Source: Halichondria panicea (taxonomy: Eukaryota; Porifera; Demospongiae; Suberitida; Halichondriidae). From it: DNA of 64,000 nucleotides. A program made the translations under genes and the position numbers. Position 1 is the stretch's first letter; each line of letters begins with the position of its first letter. The DNA lies in the NCBI RefSeq assembly GCF_963675165.1, contig NC_087388.1:4531047-4595046 (forward strand). Direction: 5' to 3'. Positions 12,901 to 25,600 of this stretch are shown here, one piece after another. The notes beneath the pieces were generated by a model. That model did no database searches and was not told where the DNA came from. It was given only the letters and a program-made list of their open reading frames with translations.

Positions 12901-13008
12901 ATCACCTCACAACTATCCTCACACCACCCACATCTGAACTCTGACCCCATTCTGGCCGCAATACATTCTAAATATCCACTGACAAAATCACTACAATTAT
13001 ACAATTTC

Positions 13009-13010
<2 letters not shown>

Positions 13011-13082
<72 letters not shown>
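13011..13082. repeat. (TG)n microsatellite at a splice acceptor
   Basis: About 36 TG units directly abut the PSI3 exon of copy A, so on the coding strand the intron ends in a long CA tract followed by CAG. A second TG tract lies at 14193-14257 in the same intron. Confidence 0.9.
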
Positions 13083-13083
<1 letters not shown>

Positions 13084-14188
13084 CTTGATCGGGAGACCAC
13101 AAGATGGGTCCCCCGTACAAGTGGGGGACCCATCTCGTTCTTAGAGGGTATTGTGTGTTTAAACGTTCCTATAAAATGGCTTAGTACAGTGTGGATTGTA
13201 AGTTGTGAAACAGCTTGGAGATGATTAAATACCATGCAGGGTGTATATTACTAAATGTGAATGCTGCTACGATTGGAGTGACTTATTAATATACCAGAAA
13301 GGATTACATCATAACTTTGTACCTAATTAAATTTAAAAATGCTCCGGCCAGCTCTTATATGCAAGATTTCCCCACTCTTCGAAAAGAGCTTGTTGCCACT
13401 GGGTTAGACAACTGTGAACCGTCAACCCGACTGGCGAACCAGTCCCGTGCATAGCACGTTGTGTGTTTGAGAATGGTATATACAGAAGTATAGGGGGTGG
13501 GATCGAGCTTTCCGACACATAATTACTGACTCAGCCTAAAACTTAGAAACAGCTCAAAGTTATAAATGCAATCCAATCTGTATCTAGGTTATTTTGCATA
13601 TAGTCTATCACAGTGTGTCTACATTATTTTGGGAAGCTCTTCAGTAATAGTTAAGGGACTATAGAAAAAAAAAGGAAACAAAAGAACAAACAGCACAAAA
13701 CCATACTGGTAGAAAAAAAGCAATCAGATGCCCGACCTTGAGAGTCGAGAATGATGGGTTAAAGAGTCTTTAACGGTGCACTAACCCTCCCCACTCATCT
13801 GTTGCATTCAGAACGACTAGTATACTCAATAATTATTGTAAGCTACTCACTTGGGGCCATGCTGATTGTAAGCTATATTCACATTTGAGGTAATGCTGAC
13901 ATAAAGTATAGAACTTATCTTAGACTTGATATTGGCTGCTGTAATACTTCAACTTAGCTTGTGCATGGCTGTGTACTTGTGTAAACTAAATCTGACCGAC
14001 TTTGAGGGAGGCTTAATTTATAAGGTACATGCAGGCCTGTATTGTCTGGGCCAGGTTTTGTGGTGGTAGTATCTGATAATGGGGACGGGTATTCTATGTG
14101 GTTCTTCTATATAGGTGGCAAGAACAATCATGCTCATTAATCTCTAATTTTGAATTAGCACAAGGCATTAGTCAAAATAAATAGATAG

Positions 14189-14228
<40 letters not shown>

Positions 14229-14624
14229 ATGTGTGTGCGTGTGTGTGTGCGTGTGTCTGGAGTGGGGCCGATGCAATTATGAATTATCTGTAAGTACGTT
14301 GTTTAGACTATTGAATGTGTTCTGCACGTGAAAAGCTAACCTTTGCGTTCTGGTAAGGATTGTGATGTCATACAAGTATATTTGGAAACGTGCATCGAAA
14401 TGACACCATTAATTTTATTTGACAGATATATAATATTACCTGAGATTTGTTGCATATAGTGTTGCTCAGTGTGTGGTTGACTTCATTGCCCGTCCAGGTT
14501 ACCATGACAACCAAATGGGAACTGCCAACCCCAGCGGGAAGTGTGAACTGTACACAGAATCGTCAGCTAGTATGTCCATATGCATTACTTAATCAGGCAT
14601 AATCATATAAGTATACTTGATCAG

Positions 14625-14665
14625 AGGCCAAATTAACTGAAGCCGCTCTCAGAGAACATTTCACC
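14625..14665. repeat. Short GATCAGAGGCC-type element
   Basis: tgatcagaggcc is followed closely by gaagccgctctca, the two ends of the repeat family at 6039 and 9650 with almost no interior. Just after it, 14668-14700 is a perfect hairpin (atagattgaagag / ctcttcaatctat). Confidence 0.5.
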
Positions 14666-15414
14666 ATAGATTGAAGAGTTAGCTCTTCAATCTATGATTT
14701 CACAGAGCAAGTGCTGAAGGTGTGCTATTTGATTTGTATGACACATTGTGACAGTGTAGACTAGCACATTATATACGTGCATGGATGTTTCGCAATCCCA
14801 GAAATGGAAAATGTGAATGTAGTAGCATTCCATATCACTCTGCATGTACTAGCTAGACAGCTATATTATATACCGTATAGCGCGAGGCACTTATATTTCG
14901 TGGATTGGCCTCTAAAAGCTATTTCGTTGCACAATGTCTGCGGAATGACTGCTTACCGGAAGCCACGCCTTTAAATCTTTGCATGTTATAGCAGGTAATT
15001 CTAATTAAAGACAATTTTTGCGGACTTAATTTTCGTGTAGGATTCTAACCCACGAAATCCGCGAAAATTACACCCCTCGAACATTTCGCGCTATACAGCT
15101 ATGCAGTATGTGATGTTGAAATCAGTTACGTACAGTGGAACTTCCGATTGCGAATAGTATATAGTGAAGACACGTACTTTGGGATATTTTGGGGGTGGAA
15201 GCACTCTTCTGTTTACAACGCAAAAGACAAAGAACTAAAAGAAGTACAAAAAAAGAATGATTTACATACATGCATGTAAATGTTCTAGAGCTATAATAGC
15301 TAAAATAAGTAACACAAAATGTAACACAAAACAATGAGGTAATATCACCGATATCTATCTATATATACATGTCAGTATACATGTATAAAAATATCAACTT
15401 GGTTTTATAGTAGG

Positions 15415-18191
15415 TCAGGTACAGTAGACACTATTAAAGTCTTTACTGCACTCCAACCACGGCTTGTGCTCGGGTAAATCAACTAACACTCGAAATACTA
15501 GAGCATCGTTCTTAAGGTACTGGCAATTTTTATCGGTCGTATAGTCAAGCTTTGAGTGCGCTATATATTTTCGAATACCCCATCCTGTGTTGATTGCACC
15601 GTCTACAACTCTCTGATTGTGGTCTGCTGGGACCGTTATAATCAATTGATAATGGTTCTTATCTTCTAGTTGATTGAGTAGCTCAATTGTAAGCGTTCCA
15701 AGAAGTGGCCATATTAGGATATCGTCATACTTTCCTTTTTCAATATACGCGTATACTGAGACATGTGAACCTTTACCGTCTCCATCACCATTCGAAAGGA
15801 CACTTATGCTCATTTTGTAACCTTTAGAATAGAATGATGGACGATAAGTTGAGTCATTTTTCCTTTTTGTACTAAACGTTGGTACCATGAATGTGAATCC
15901 TTTGTTATTTATCGATTTAGCCACATTTTGCTTTAGTTTTAAGACAGTGTCAATTGTAGCCTTCAAATGGAGTTGGTTATTTTCTTCGTGTGTCTTGAGA
16001 TCTTTACGAAGTATTTTCTCTTCACACCCAACATCAGCATATTTGCACGGAATTTTTGTGTAGTCACATATGTCAGAATGGCTAGAGGCATTGCTACGGG
16101 GAAATCGTTTGTGACAATCTTCGTTCGGACAATCGACGCTCACCCCGGGACAAGTATCAAGATGTTTACCAACCCTCTCTTCATATTCACCTGATTCCTG
16201 ACAATGTGGGCACTTGAATAATCGCCGGGGACATTTGCTAGTGAGATGGTCTTCAAGATTCTGTTGACGAATGTTGGTTATCTTTTCCCCTTCGGTTTCC
16301 ATACATCCATTGGGACATTGTACTAGCTTGTAGTCACATGACTGGAGGTGCTCTTCCATTAACTGAAGCTCGTCGATCCACTGGCAACCACTGTCCACGT
16401 TTGTGCACTTTACTTTCAGTGCTTTGATCTCTCGAGTACCTGCGTGCATGTAGTTGACATTTCATGTGTCTATATAATCTAGATCTAAAACAGTACGTCA
16501 TGCAATACAGTCTTTAATAGCAGGGCCGTAAGAAGATTTTTTAGGTGGGGGGGCAGAAAAAAGGAATAGACCCTTTCCTTGCGACGCAGGGGGGGTCTGG
16601 GAGGGGAAATTCCCCCTCTCGTCTCGCCAGAGGCGAACTTTTTAAATTTGTATGTTCTCAGAGATAAACAGGAGAAAGATACATAATGCATGTGAGAGCT
16701 ATAGCAAAATAGTTTATTTGACGTGTGTTAGTGGAAGCAAAGTCACGAGCAACTGCTGCAAAGTCAAGCGAATCAGTTAGCAACTTGTGTATATAAAGTA
16801 AGAACAGACGCTGGGGATTCATCGAGCTTCGTAAGAAGAGGTCTTAGTTCGCCTACCTTCTTCATCATGGGCAGGCTGAGGTATACTGAAGAGAAAAAAG
16901 AACGAATACTCCTTGTGCCACAGTGAGCTCTAGCTATACAGTGCATCCAGTCTAGTAGTATACCAAAAATGCGTGAGTATAGTTGTACTTAAATATCTTA
17001 TGATTGCTAAGAAAACCTGCTGATACCATTGTGTAGGCGAATGAATAAGCTACAACATATCCAAAGTTGTTTCCATGACAACGTAAGGTGGTGGGTTTGT
17101 GGTGATTAATAAAACAGTACCCAATTGTTATAGTGGGTAATCGGTTATATAGGGAGAGAAAAGGCTAACGGTTTCCGGCTAAGGTTTGGAACTTTGTCAC
17201 TTAAATATCTTATGATCCGCAGTGCTCAAAATTGCTAGTTTTTAGTGCCGTTTCGGTTAGGGAGAGATTTGAAGAAAATCTTACGGCTAAGGTCTAAAAA
17301 TTACACGGAGTAAGCTTGAATAAAATTAATTGTCTGACTTTTGATAAGAAAATTTTTTCCAAATATACTTTAGTTCTGGAGATAATTGATGTTACGTACA
17401 TTTTGCATTGCTGGGTAGCTCAGAGGCATCAAGAGAATCTACGTTTTCTCAAGCAAACTGAGTTACGAGTTGGGGCCTAGAATCAGAGAAGTCCAGCAGC
17501 CTGCTTGAAACGTAATTTGAAGGCATTCAATCATCCTGAAGTTGCCCTGGGTCACTGTAATCGTGCTGCAGCACAACTGGAAACTCCCCAGGCCCTTGTG
17601 AAGCAGCTCTCTATGTGTATCTTTTGTGTACTCACTCTGTGCACTTTCTGTGTACAAATTTCGATTACTGATTAGTATAAAATATTAAAAATATTATTTT
17701 ATAAATATTATTGCCGACCACAAATACAATGAAAGTTTGACGCATGCGCAGACAACTAGTACCAGGCCTAGTTGTTCGCCTAACCGTTATAAAAGCGAAA
17801 ACTCGGCCTGGAATCGAGGCTAAAGTGTTATCTGCTGACTCTGCAGAGGAGCCCCACCCCATTTCACTGTCTGAAAACCGGGGGGCTCTGACCCCCTGGT
17901 TTTCAGAGTGGGGGGTGGGCAGTTGCCCCCCCAGCCCTGGCCCTATAGTATGTGATGTTCTTAGCGTTTTTTCTTACTCTTTTTGTCATTGAAGCTATTC
18001 CCAGCAATCCTGCATTGAGGGCACTTGTCAGATCTTTTCTTGTGCTCAGAGAGACAGAGTGTGCAGTAGACTCTCCCACAGCAGTCCATTTGTTGAGGGT
18101 CTTTGGCCACAAGTGTGCAAATCAGACATATCAAAGAATCTGGAGGCTCACTTGCAAATTGTAGATCATAGCCACCTAGTTGTAGAGCCAT
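15415..18191 (-). CDS. TRAF-like RING, zinc-finger, MATH domain protein
   Basis: Two exons, 18191-17978 and 16439-15415, join in phase through GT-AG borders (donor gtaaga; acceptor after atgcacgcag), giving 412 residues. The ATG at 18191 begins MALQLGGYDLQF. Residues about 20-60 form a RING finger (CLIC, CCGRVYC, CLSEH, CPQC). TRAF-type zinc fingers follow (CTNVDSGCQW, HLQSCDYK, CPNGC, CPHC, HLDTCPG, CPNEDC, CKYADVGC). The end is a MATH/TRAF-C domain (FYSKGYKMSISV, HVSVYAYIEKG, WPLLGTLTIELL, DALVFRVLVDLP). This is the classical TRAF layout, although the coiled coil between fingers and MATH is short. TRAFs link receptors to NF-kB and stress-kinase signalling and can act as E3 ubiquitin ligases; that role here is inferred. 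The 1.5-kb intron carries the repeat at 17405-17822. Confidence 0.9.
17405..17822 (-). repeat. Copy of the TAGCC-family long element (one end)
   Basis: About 400 bases match the reverse complement of 45948-46340, including the terminal block ctaaccgttataaaagcg and the end ggcctggaatcgaggcta at 17822. The opposite terminus was not found, so this is a truncated copy inside the TRAF intron. A further possible element end (cagggccgtaagaagatt) lies at 16523. Confidence 0.7.
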
Positions 18192-19646
18192 TTCTTTGTT
18201 GGCACTAGTCTATAGCTTTATTCTGGTAACCTTTATCGGCATGCACACAGTGCTTTATTCTCAAGGCTATCTATGGTTTATTAAAAGTCACATGACATGA
18301 TTCTGTATTTAATTATTGCTCACTCCTCACTCTCACAAACCTGGCAGTGTGTTTGCTTCAATGCCTGTCAGTGTGTTCTATAAGCCATGACACAAGTTAA
18401 TAAACACACCCTCTCAGACTAGATCGGCATCATATATATACCCCACTGTCTCCGGACCATGCAGAGCCTCGATTAGTACCTGCTCACTACCTATATATAG
18501 CCGACATTTCAGCCTAAGCTCGTAAGACTACGAGGCCATGATAAACTAAGAACTGAGTCTAAGTATAACACTGATCTGAGCACAGGTCCAGGTCCAACAA
18601 CGACGGTGCATGTGCATAATGATTAGTAGATCTATATACCTTGTATAAGAGTTTGAATTTATCTGGTAAATAATGCACTACTAGATCTAGCTAGAATATA
18701 CGAATGACTTCTGAGGACCAGTCTGTGTCTGTTTACAGGTTATTCGACCAAAGATTGTGTTTGCATTGGTCAAATCCATTATGTAAGTCTAGCGAGTGAG
18801 GTTGACGGTTGAACGGTATTATCATCCATAACAAATGCAAAGCATACATGCAGCTACTTAAACAACAGTGAATTAAAGTGAAGGGATTACACAACAAATA
18901 CAATTCAGTAATACATATACTGTTATCGTCCATGTATATATACATTCATGCAACATGTCACACTTAGAATGTGTGCATGAGGATGATGCTCGAGGTTATA
19001 CGTGCATGACGCATGAGCGTATACGTAGCGAACGTATTTACTCAACTGAGAGCATTAATTATTGCATCATTCAAGTGCACCAGCAAACACGTTATAGCTA
19101 CCGAAGTGTTTCATTTCTGAACATGAACCTGAAAAATTAACCTGGTCAAGCTATATATTTCAGATTTAGCTAGATGGCTGGATGATTTGCATGATAGAAA
19201 AAAGTGTGCAATAATTATAAGAACTTGTTGATTAGTGCATGTGCATGTAAGTACCCCTTTCCCATCATAAAATTAATCACCATGAACCACCTAGCAATTG
19301 ACCACCCCTACTAATTATAACGATTGTTTTATAAATGGTTACTTATAATTATACGCATTGCTTGTTATTTGCATTTGTGCGAGAAATTTTAACATGCGCA
19401 TGAGATCACCACTGAATTTCATTGGTAAAATAATTATGCAGACAAAAAAAAAACCATCTAACAATAATATAGCTAGGCTACGATAATACTGAGTGTATAT
19501 TTGTGATGTGTATAGTATCCAAATAAATTATTATACCAAGGTTGCACAGACAGCTGCTGGAATTGATTATATAATTATTCGCTGTCCATTGCTATAAAAC
19601 TGTACCAGGGGAAAACCATCGACGTTTACTCCATTGTTATCGAGCA
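18192..19646. other. Intergenic, no gene seen
   Basis: Region between the TRAF start and the receptor B stop codon. It would hold the TRAF promoter and the receptor 3' UTR. I recognise no coding family or RNA gene. Confidence 0.4.
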
Positions 19647-22600
19647 TTAATTGTCTGTTGTAGTAATTTCTTCACTGAGGTCGTAGGCTTCGTTGTTTTT
19701 AATAATTGTCAGAGGGTAGCCTGACGGAGGGTCAACATAGCGATGAGCGTCTTCAGTGAGTGCGGGTTCACAGTCACATTCTGCATTAAGATTATGAATA
19801 TTAATAACAATAAAAGATGCTCAGTAAAGTATTCATCCTGTCCGTTGATATTAAACGAACACAAAATTGACATTATGGGGAAGGATCATGAATCTATAAA
19901 AGCAACGATTATATCGATTACAGTGGCGTAGGAAGATTTTTTGCAATGGGGGGGCTGATAGTAGTCTGGCCACGCCCTCCCCAACTGCAAAGACTGAAAG
20001 AGGCTGGAATTCGAGACTAGGCTCACAGATCAATCATTATCTCTGTGGTAGATCTATCGCTTTGTACTTTAGACTTTTGAAACCTAGCCCATCATTGAAA
20101 TAATCACAGTTTTAGCTAGCTGGCTGCAGCCAGCATCCTGTAGCTAAGCTAGCTCAACAGTTTAAGCTAAACATTGCTCTCCAACAAGGGGGGGCTCCAG
20201 CCCCTGGAGCCACCCCACTTCCTACGCCACTGGATTAGTTTTTTGTCGTCTTCGAAGATCGCCTACAAGTTTCAACTATTATTATAAGTAGCCTACTGTC
20301 TCATTAGCAGTTAAATCAGCTAGCTAGTCCACGAAAGTATCTAGTTCGCGAAAACAGCTCATTTTGTGTCCACACACACACACAAACCGACACACACACA
20401 CACACACCAATCGCTCTACCCCTGCTGCATACAGCACGAGGTAATTATTAGTACACTATATAAGACTCCTGGAAGTGCATGGGTATATACATTTACACCT
20501 CACAATCACAATTTGATCCTTTAATTACACACTTACCGAGCTGCTTTGCCTCTTGAACTGTGTTTAGTAGCACCATATTGAGCTCTGTGTAGCCAGAAAT
20601 TAATGTCAGTAACTTGTCCACAATCGCAGACAGTTGGGAAAAGGTTGGCCTCTCTTCTGGGTCTTCCCTCCAACACTTTTGCATCACCTCATAACTGTGT
20701 GAGAATAATTATAGTGGGATGCATAATATACATTCAAAACAATAATCAAATGAGCGCATTGCAGCCAGCTCCGTGAATTACTCAACACAGAGCGTTTATA
20801 TAATTATGCACATGCACTCACATCTCGGTGTCACAGGCTGCATTAAGAGGTCTCTTGAGTCTCTGCCCCTCCCCCAGCAGCTGGATGAGGGACAGCGGGT
20901 CTACGGCAGGATAGGGGGTCCGTCCTCCATTAAAGACCTCCCACACAGTCACACCATATGACCACTAGGAACATGAACAAAAATTACATGATATTTTCTT
21001 TATATGCATGCATCAGTCTATGTACTCACCACATCAGTTTTCTCTGTGAAGATGGCATCGTTGAGACTCTCCAATGCCATCCATTTGAAGGGCAGCTTCA
21101 CATTGGCTCGGTCGTTCTGTCTGAAGTAGCCGCTAGCATAGACATCCTCAGCCAGACCAAAGTCCCCCACCCTGACACCCCCTCCCGAGTCCAGCCTGTA
21201 TATATAGGAATGTATATACAAGATGAAACCACACTGCATGTGGCCCATGAATTGTACACATGAACTATATAATGTAAGTACATATTTATCCAGTGTGTGT
21301 GCATTATTGACTTGGTGTTGCTGATTTTATCGATGCCATTGGATATAGTAACAAATGCTCTCCAAATTGTATAATTATTGTGGTGTATTCTAAGCAATAA
21401 ACATTGCATGCGTATATTATAGTTACTAGCTTTATTATAGTGACTCAGAGTTTTTTCTGTACACACTGTCAATGGTCCACCACTCACATGCAGTTTCTGG
21501 CTGCAAGATCTCGATGGACGAATTTCTGTTCACCCAAGTAGGCCATTCCCAGTGCTATCTGACGGCACATATTTAGTAGCAGTTTCCTTACTTGTAGAAT
21601 CTGTATGGAAAATATGACAGCTTCCTTAAACAACGGTCCTGATTTTTAACCGAGGTCTAAAAAGCTCTCACTCTTTTGTATTTTCCATGATATACTTTAA
21701 TTATACTCAGTGCTCAGTATATTATCCACAACGCTTAGAATTAACGCCAGATATATCTAGATCACTATTATAGCTCTCTGACACTGGTCTCTCAGTTTTA
21801 CACTTTGCATGCACTGATCGGCTAATACTGCATGAGAGCTATTTCCTTAACCCATACAGGTCAGTTCATTGGGTTTGTACAAACCACCCTTCCAGTTAGT
21901 TTATACACGATCTATATTAAGGTGACATATTTTCGCGTGTATTAATTTCTGCTATTTCTGCGAATGGAGTAAAATCGCAAAAATTAGTACTCGCAAATAA
22001 TTGGCCGCCCTCTTGTTTAATGTATCCAGATCGACATTCGCAAACAATTATACCAGCAAAATGTACAAAACTGTAAAAACGCAAACAAATCTACCTGTGA
22101 AAATATGTCACCTTAAGGTATACTGATTCCATAGCTATACATGTAGCTGCACTGTCATAACAACACAAGTTCTCTCTGCATGATAAGAGGGTGGGGCTGG
22201 CTACTGGCTGAGTCAGCTATATAGTCTAGATCAGCCACACAGTCGAGGTAATCTTTTCCTAGATCTGCCCTTGTACTGACACTGTACAAATAAAGTACCA
22301 CACACCTGATCAATGTCACAGTCATCGTTCAACTCAAGGCTGCTCCTCTCTCTCTTAAGATAGTCAATGAGGCTCCCGTTTGCCATATATGGCATCACTA
22401 TGGCAATGCCGGGGCCAGCATCGAGACACACCCCAATCAGGGACATGACGTAAGGATGGTTGAAGTCATGCATTTTGTTCACCTCACACACCATGCTCTG
22501 AACATCAGACATTGAGAATAGACCTGTAGAGTATCAAACAGCTGGTAATTCAAAATAGTTGTGGTTTTCGTGGTTGAAGCTCTGACCACGAATATTTTAC

Positions 22601-25600
22601 CCATGAATGAAGCGACATTGCCTACCTTCACCTACAGTGCAAGCAGCAACCACGAAAATGACTAAATATTGTTCAACCACGAATATTTTGCCCCCCCCCC
22701 CAAATTACCTGCTATACAGGCGATATTACGTGTGTTGACCATAAATTGTAATCTATAGGGAGCATAAATGTTGTATAACCGACAGTCATTAGATTAACAT
22801 AACACTATAATATACATAAGTGGCTGACAAGTGACAACACTGTATTAAGCTACATGAAATTGTACTGTTTAATAGTGATGTCACCTTTTAATGTCTTCAC
22901 GGCGACCCCTTGCATAGGAACTTTGTTCCAGTCTGTCAGGACACCCTTGTACACAATGCCAAATTCACCTGTATAGTGACATCCCATAAATGAAGTATAA
23001 ATGTACATCTTTGTCTATACCTTACCTTGTCCAATTGCAGTACTGGAGAGCTTCAATTTTGAGGCTGGTATTTTGAATGAGTCTGGGATGGACTCAGCAA
23101 TCTCAACAAGTTCTGATTCTGTGCATGGTGAGTTAAGATTATAGATTTTAGTCTGACTATTAGTATATAATTATGGCATGGCACGAGTATACAAATAATT
23201 GGAGTGACGTAATGCCAGAGGGTATTACACTTATAGGCCTTGGCTATAGATTATGCTCGAGACATTGCACGCATTATTATCTCAATTTAAACCATGAGTT
23301 CAACATTTAGACCCCAGAATATCAATCAACAGTATATAGGTACATGCATGGTGTTTTTTGGAATGAGGGATGTTGATACTATAATTTCTCAGTTTACAGA
23401 GATCTCAGAGTATCAATAACAGTGTGCATGCAGAGCAATAACAGAGGTAACACGCAGTACTGTTTGGAATGCAAATTCTTTAATTTCAACCATTCTAAGC
23501 GCCGTGTCTTTTCGGTGCATGCGTGCCAGTTACAAGGCTGTAGTAGATTATGCTTGGGACATTGCCTCTCAAAATAACAGCCTATTATTCCCGTATTATT
23601 TCTCAGTGTAAACCACGAGCACGCACAACATAGCACCAATTCAACTAATGTGAGCTACTATACTTAGTCGTAATACCTATACTACTGACTCAATACTGAT
23701 CGACCTGTGTTTCCAAAGCCTGCATGCATAGGTCTCATGATAAAGGTGTCTATTATGCCAACATAATTGTTTCCCAAACGTGCCTATAATTATAATTTTT
23801 ATATGCTCAAAATTTTGCTAGTATAACCATGCAAGGCTACTTGCTGCAGTGCCAATAATTATTATAGCAGTCGAGGGTCGTGTAATGCATAGCAATCATA
23901 ATAATGTATAGTGCAATGCAGGTTTCTACGCATGGTTATGTGTTATTGTGCATGTAAGCTGCATGTAGTATAGTATAGTGCAACACATCAAATATATATA
24001 ATAGCACTGGGATGCTTTATCTTTATAGCGGTCATTTAAAACATACAGATGAAACTTACTAACAAGTGCAGTATTGCCATCCACAGGTAGATCTAGTATT
24101 CCCTCTCGAGTTCTCCTGTATAAGGATGCAATTTTAATGATTGAACAGCTAGACTATAAGACTTAGTTTAAACTACCTATTAGCCACAATATCCAAGATC
24201 TGTTCATGCATAGCAATTGGCACAGTCTTCCTCCGAGAGTTCAGATAGAAACAGACGAACACAATGATCAGCAGACATATGACCATGACAACCCCTCCAA
24301 AAACACTTGGGATGATGATCTCCAGTGGAAGTCCAGCCGCAGGAACTGTGTAAGTCAGTTGCTGGTCTAATATTTGAGCGATGTTGCTCCCAATTTTCAC
24401 CTGAAGAGGATATAGTAACACAATATTAAGCTACAGTTTCTCACTTGTATGGTGGCTGGGTTTTCCCCTCCCGGGGGCTCCAAGGGGGCGGTACAGATGA
24501 TTTCACTCCCTCTCAAGCTACTGGGTGTCTTGCCACACTCCTCCCCTCCCACCGTCACTCGTATCTCACTGGTCTCCACTGAGTCGATATTATCACCCTG
24601 AATACATACGGTATAACAATAGGGTCAGTGTACCGGCTATATGTACCACAATGCGTATGAGCATCTCTGTGCCACTGGTGACCTCTTGAGAACTCTCTAG
24701 TCTAAAGTTGGATGGATCTGATTGGACGCTGATGGGGAGGCGTGCTTGTGTGATGAGTGAAACACCATCAAACATCAGGGCATAGCCCAATGGGGTCAGT
24801 GAGCTTGACGTTAGGTTAGGAGTGGAGCACATGATGGTGGTATTGTCCACAACACTGCAGTTGCTCCTCTGCAGGGGAAGTATACATAACATTTACCACT
24901 AGTTGGACGTAGCCCAACCACAGTCGTTAAAACAAGTGGTTGAGTATCATTCACTCGTACTTGAGGCAGAGTATGAATATTGTGATCGTGTAATATCTTG
25001 ATAGCTTGTAGATGCAGGCAAGAGCTCTGTCAGAGCTGGTAGAGAAAGTAAAAGGGTGCGCGCTGCAGCCAGGTTTAGCTATAGTATAGAGGCAGCAATA
25101 ACTAATACCGTATATCTTCTTATCGGACACTAAATTATCCTGAAAACTTTTCTAGATATAGCACATGAAGTAGTGCGAACTTTTCGCTGTTTTCGAGGGT
25201 TAGCAATCCTGATACTAAGGGAGACCATACTTCATTAGCTAGTAGCCTATACACTAGTAGATACGTATATGGCAGGAAGCTGTTGCTGCATCTCTATAGA
25301 GAAATACAATCAGCTCGTCTTAATTTCCAGCTAGGCTGTATTGAGCTATAAGTTTTCTCATTTGAACGCAGCAATCAGAAATGTTCTACAGTGGAACAAA
25401 AACGTACATATAGTATACTGATACCAATGCAACCATACCATATACCCCTCGGTTGCCAACTATTGTAACACAGTGATGCGGTCAAGGGAAAAATTGTATT
25501 TCAAACAAAATGTGTGTTCAACATAATATTATTATGTAACGACACAACATTTTCTACATGCAGGTATGGTGGGCTTTTGCTCTGCTAAAATTTCAAGCAT

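Larger units (their letters stand above)
8600..14547 (-). pseudogene. Plexin-like receptor tyrosine kinase, copy A (pseudogene)
   Basis: Exons homologous to copy B are found in order on the - strand: linker exon 14547-14440, PSI3 exon 13009-12824, IPT exons 12667-12271 and 12225-11956, further ectodomain exon 11109-10880, exon about 10790-10691, transmembrane exon 10645-10416, juxtamembrane exon 10356-10304, last kinase exon 9360-9201 and C-terminal tail 8760-8600. The Sema, PSI1 and PSI2 exons are absent upstream, and all kinase exons except the last are missing between 9361 and 10303. Lesions include a one-base deletion in the last kinase exon just after the RPT codons, a lost donor after the juxtamembrane exon (GT to AT), a deletion across the acceptor near 10790-10830, and length changes in the 12225-11956 exon that shift its frame. 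The tail lacks the stop at the position used in B. It is a dead, partial duplicate. Confidence 0.85.

Noticed and set aside
12795-13235. Open frame with a long run of alternating Thr-His
   Set aside because: It is read through the TG/CA microsatellite; only the PSI3 part (13009-12824) is homologous to the receptor exons.
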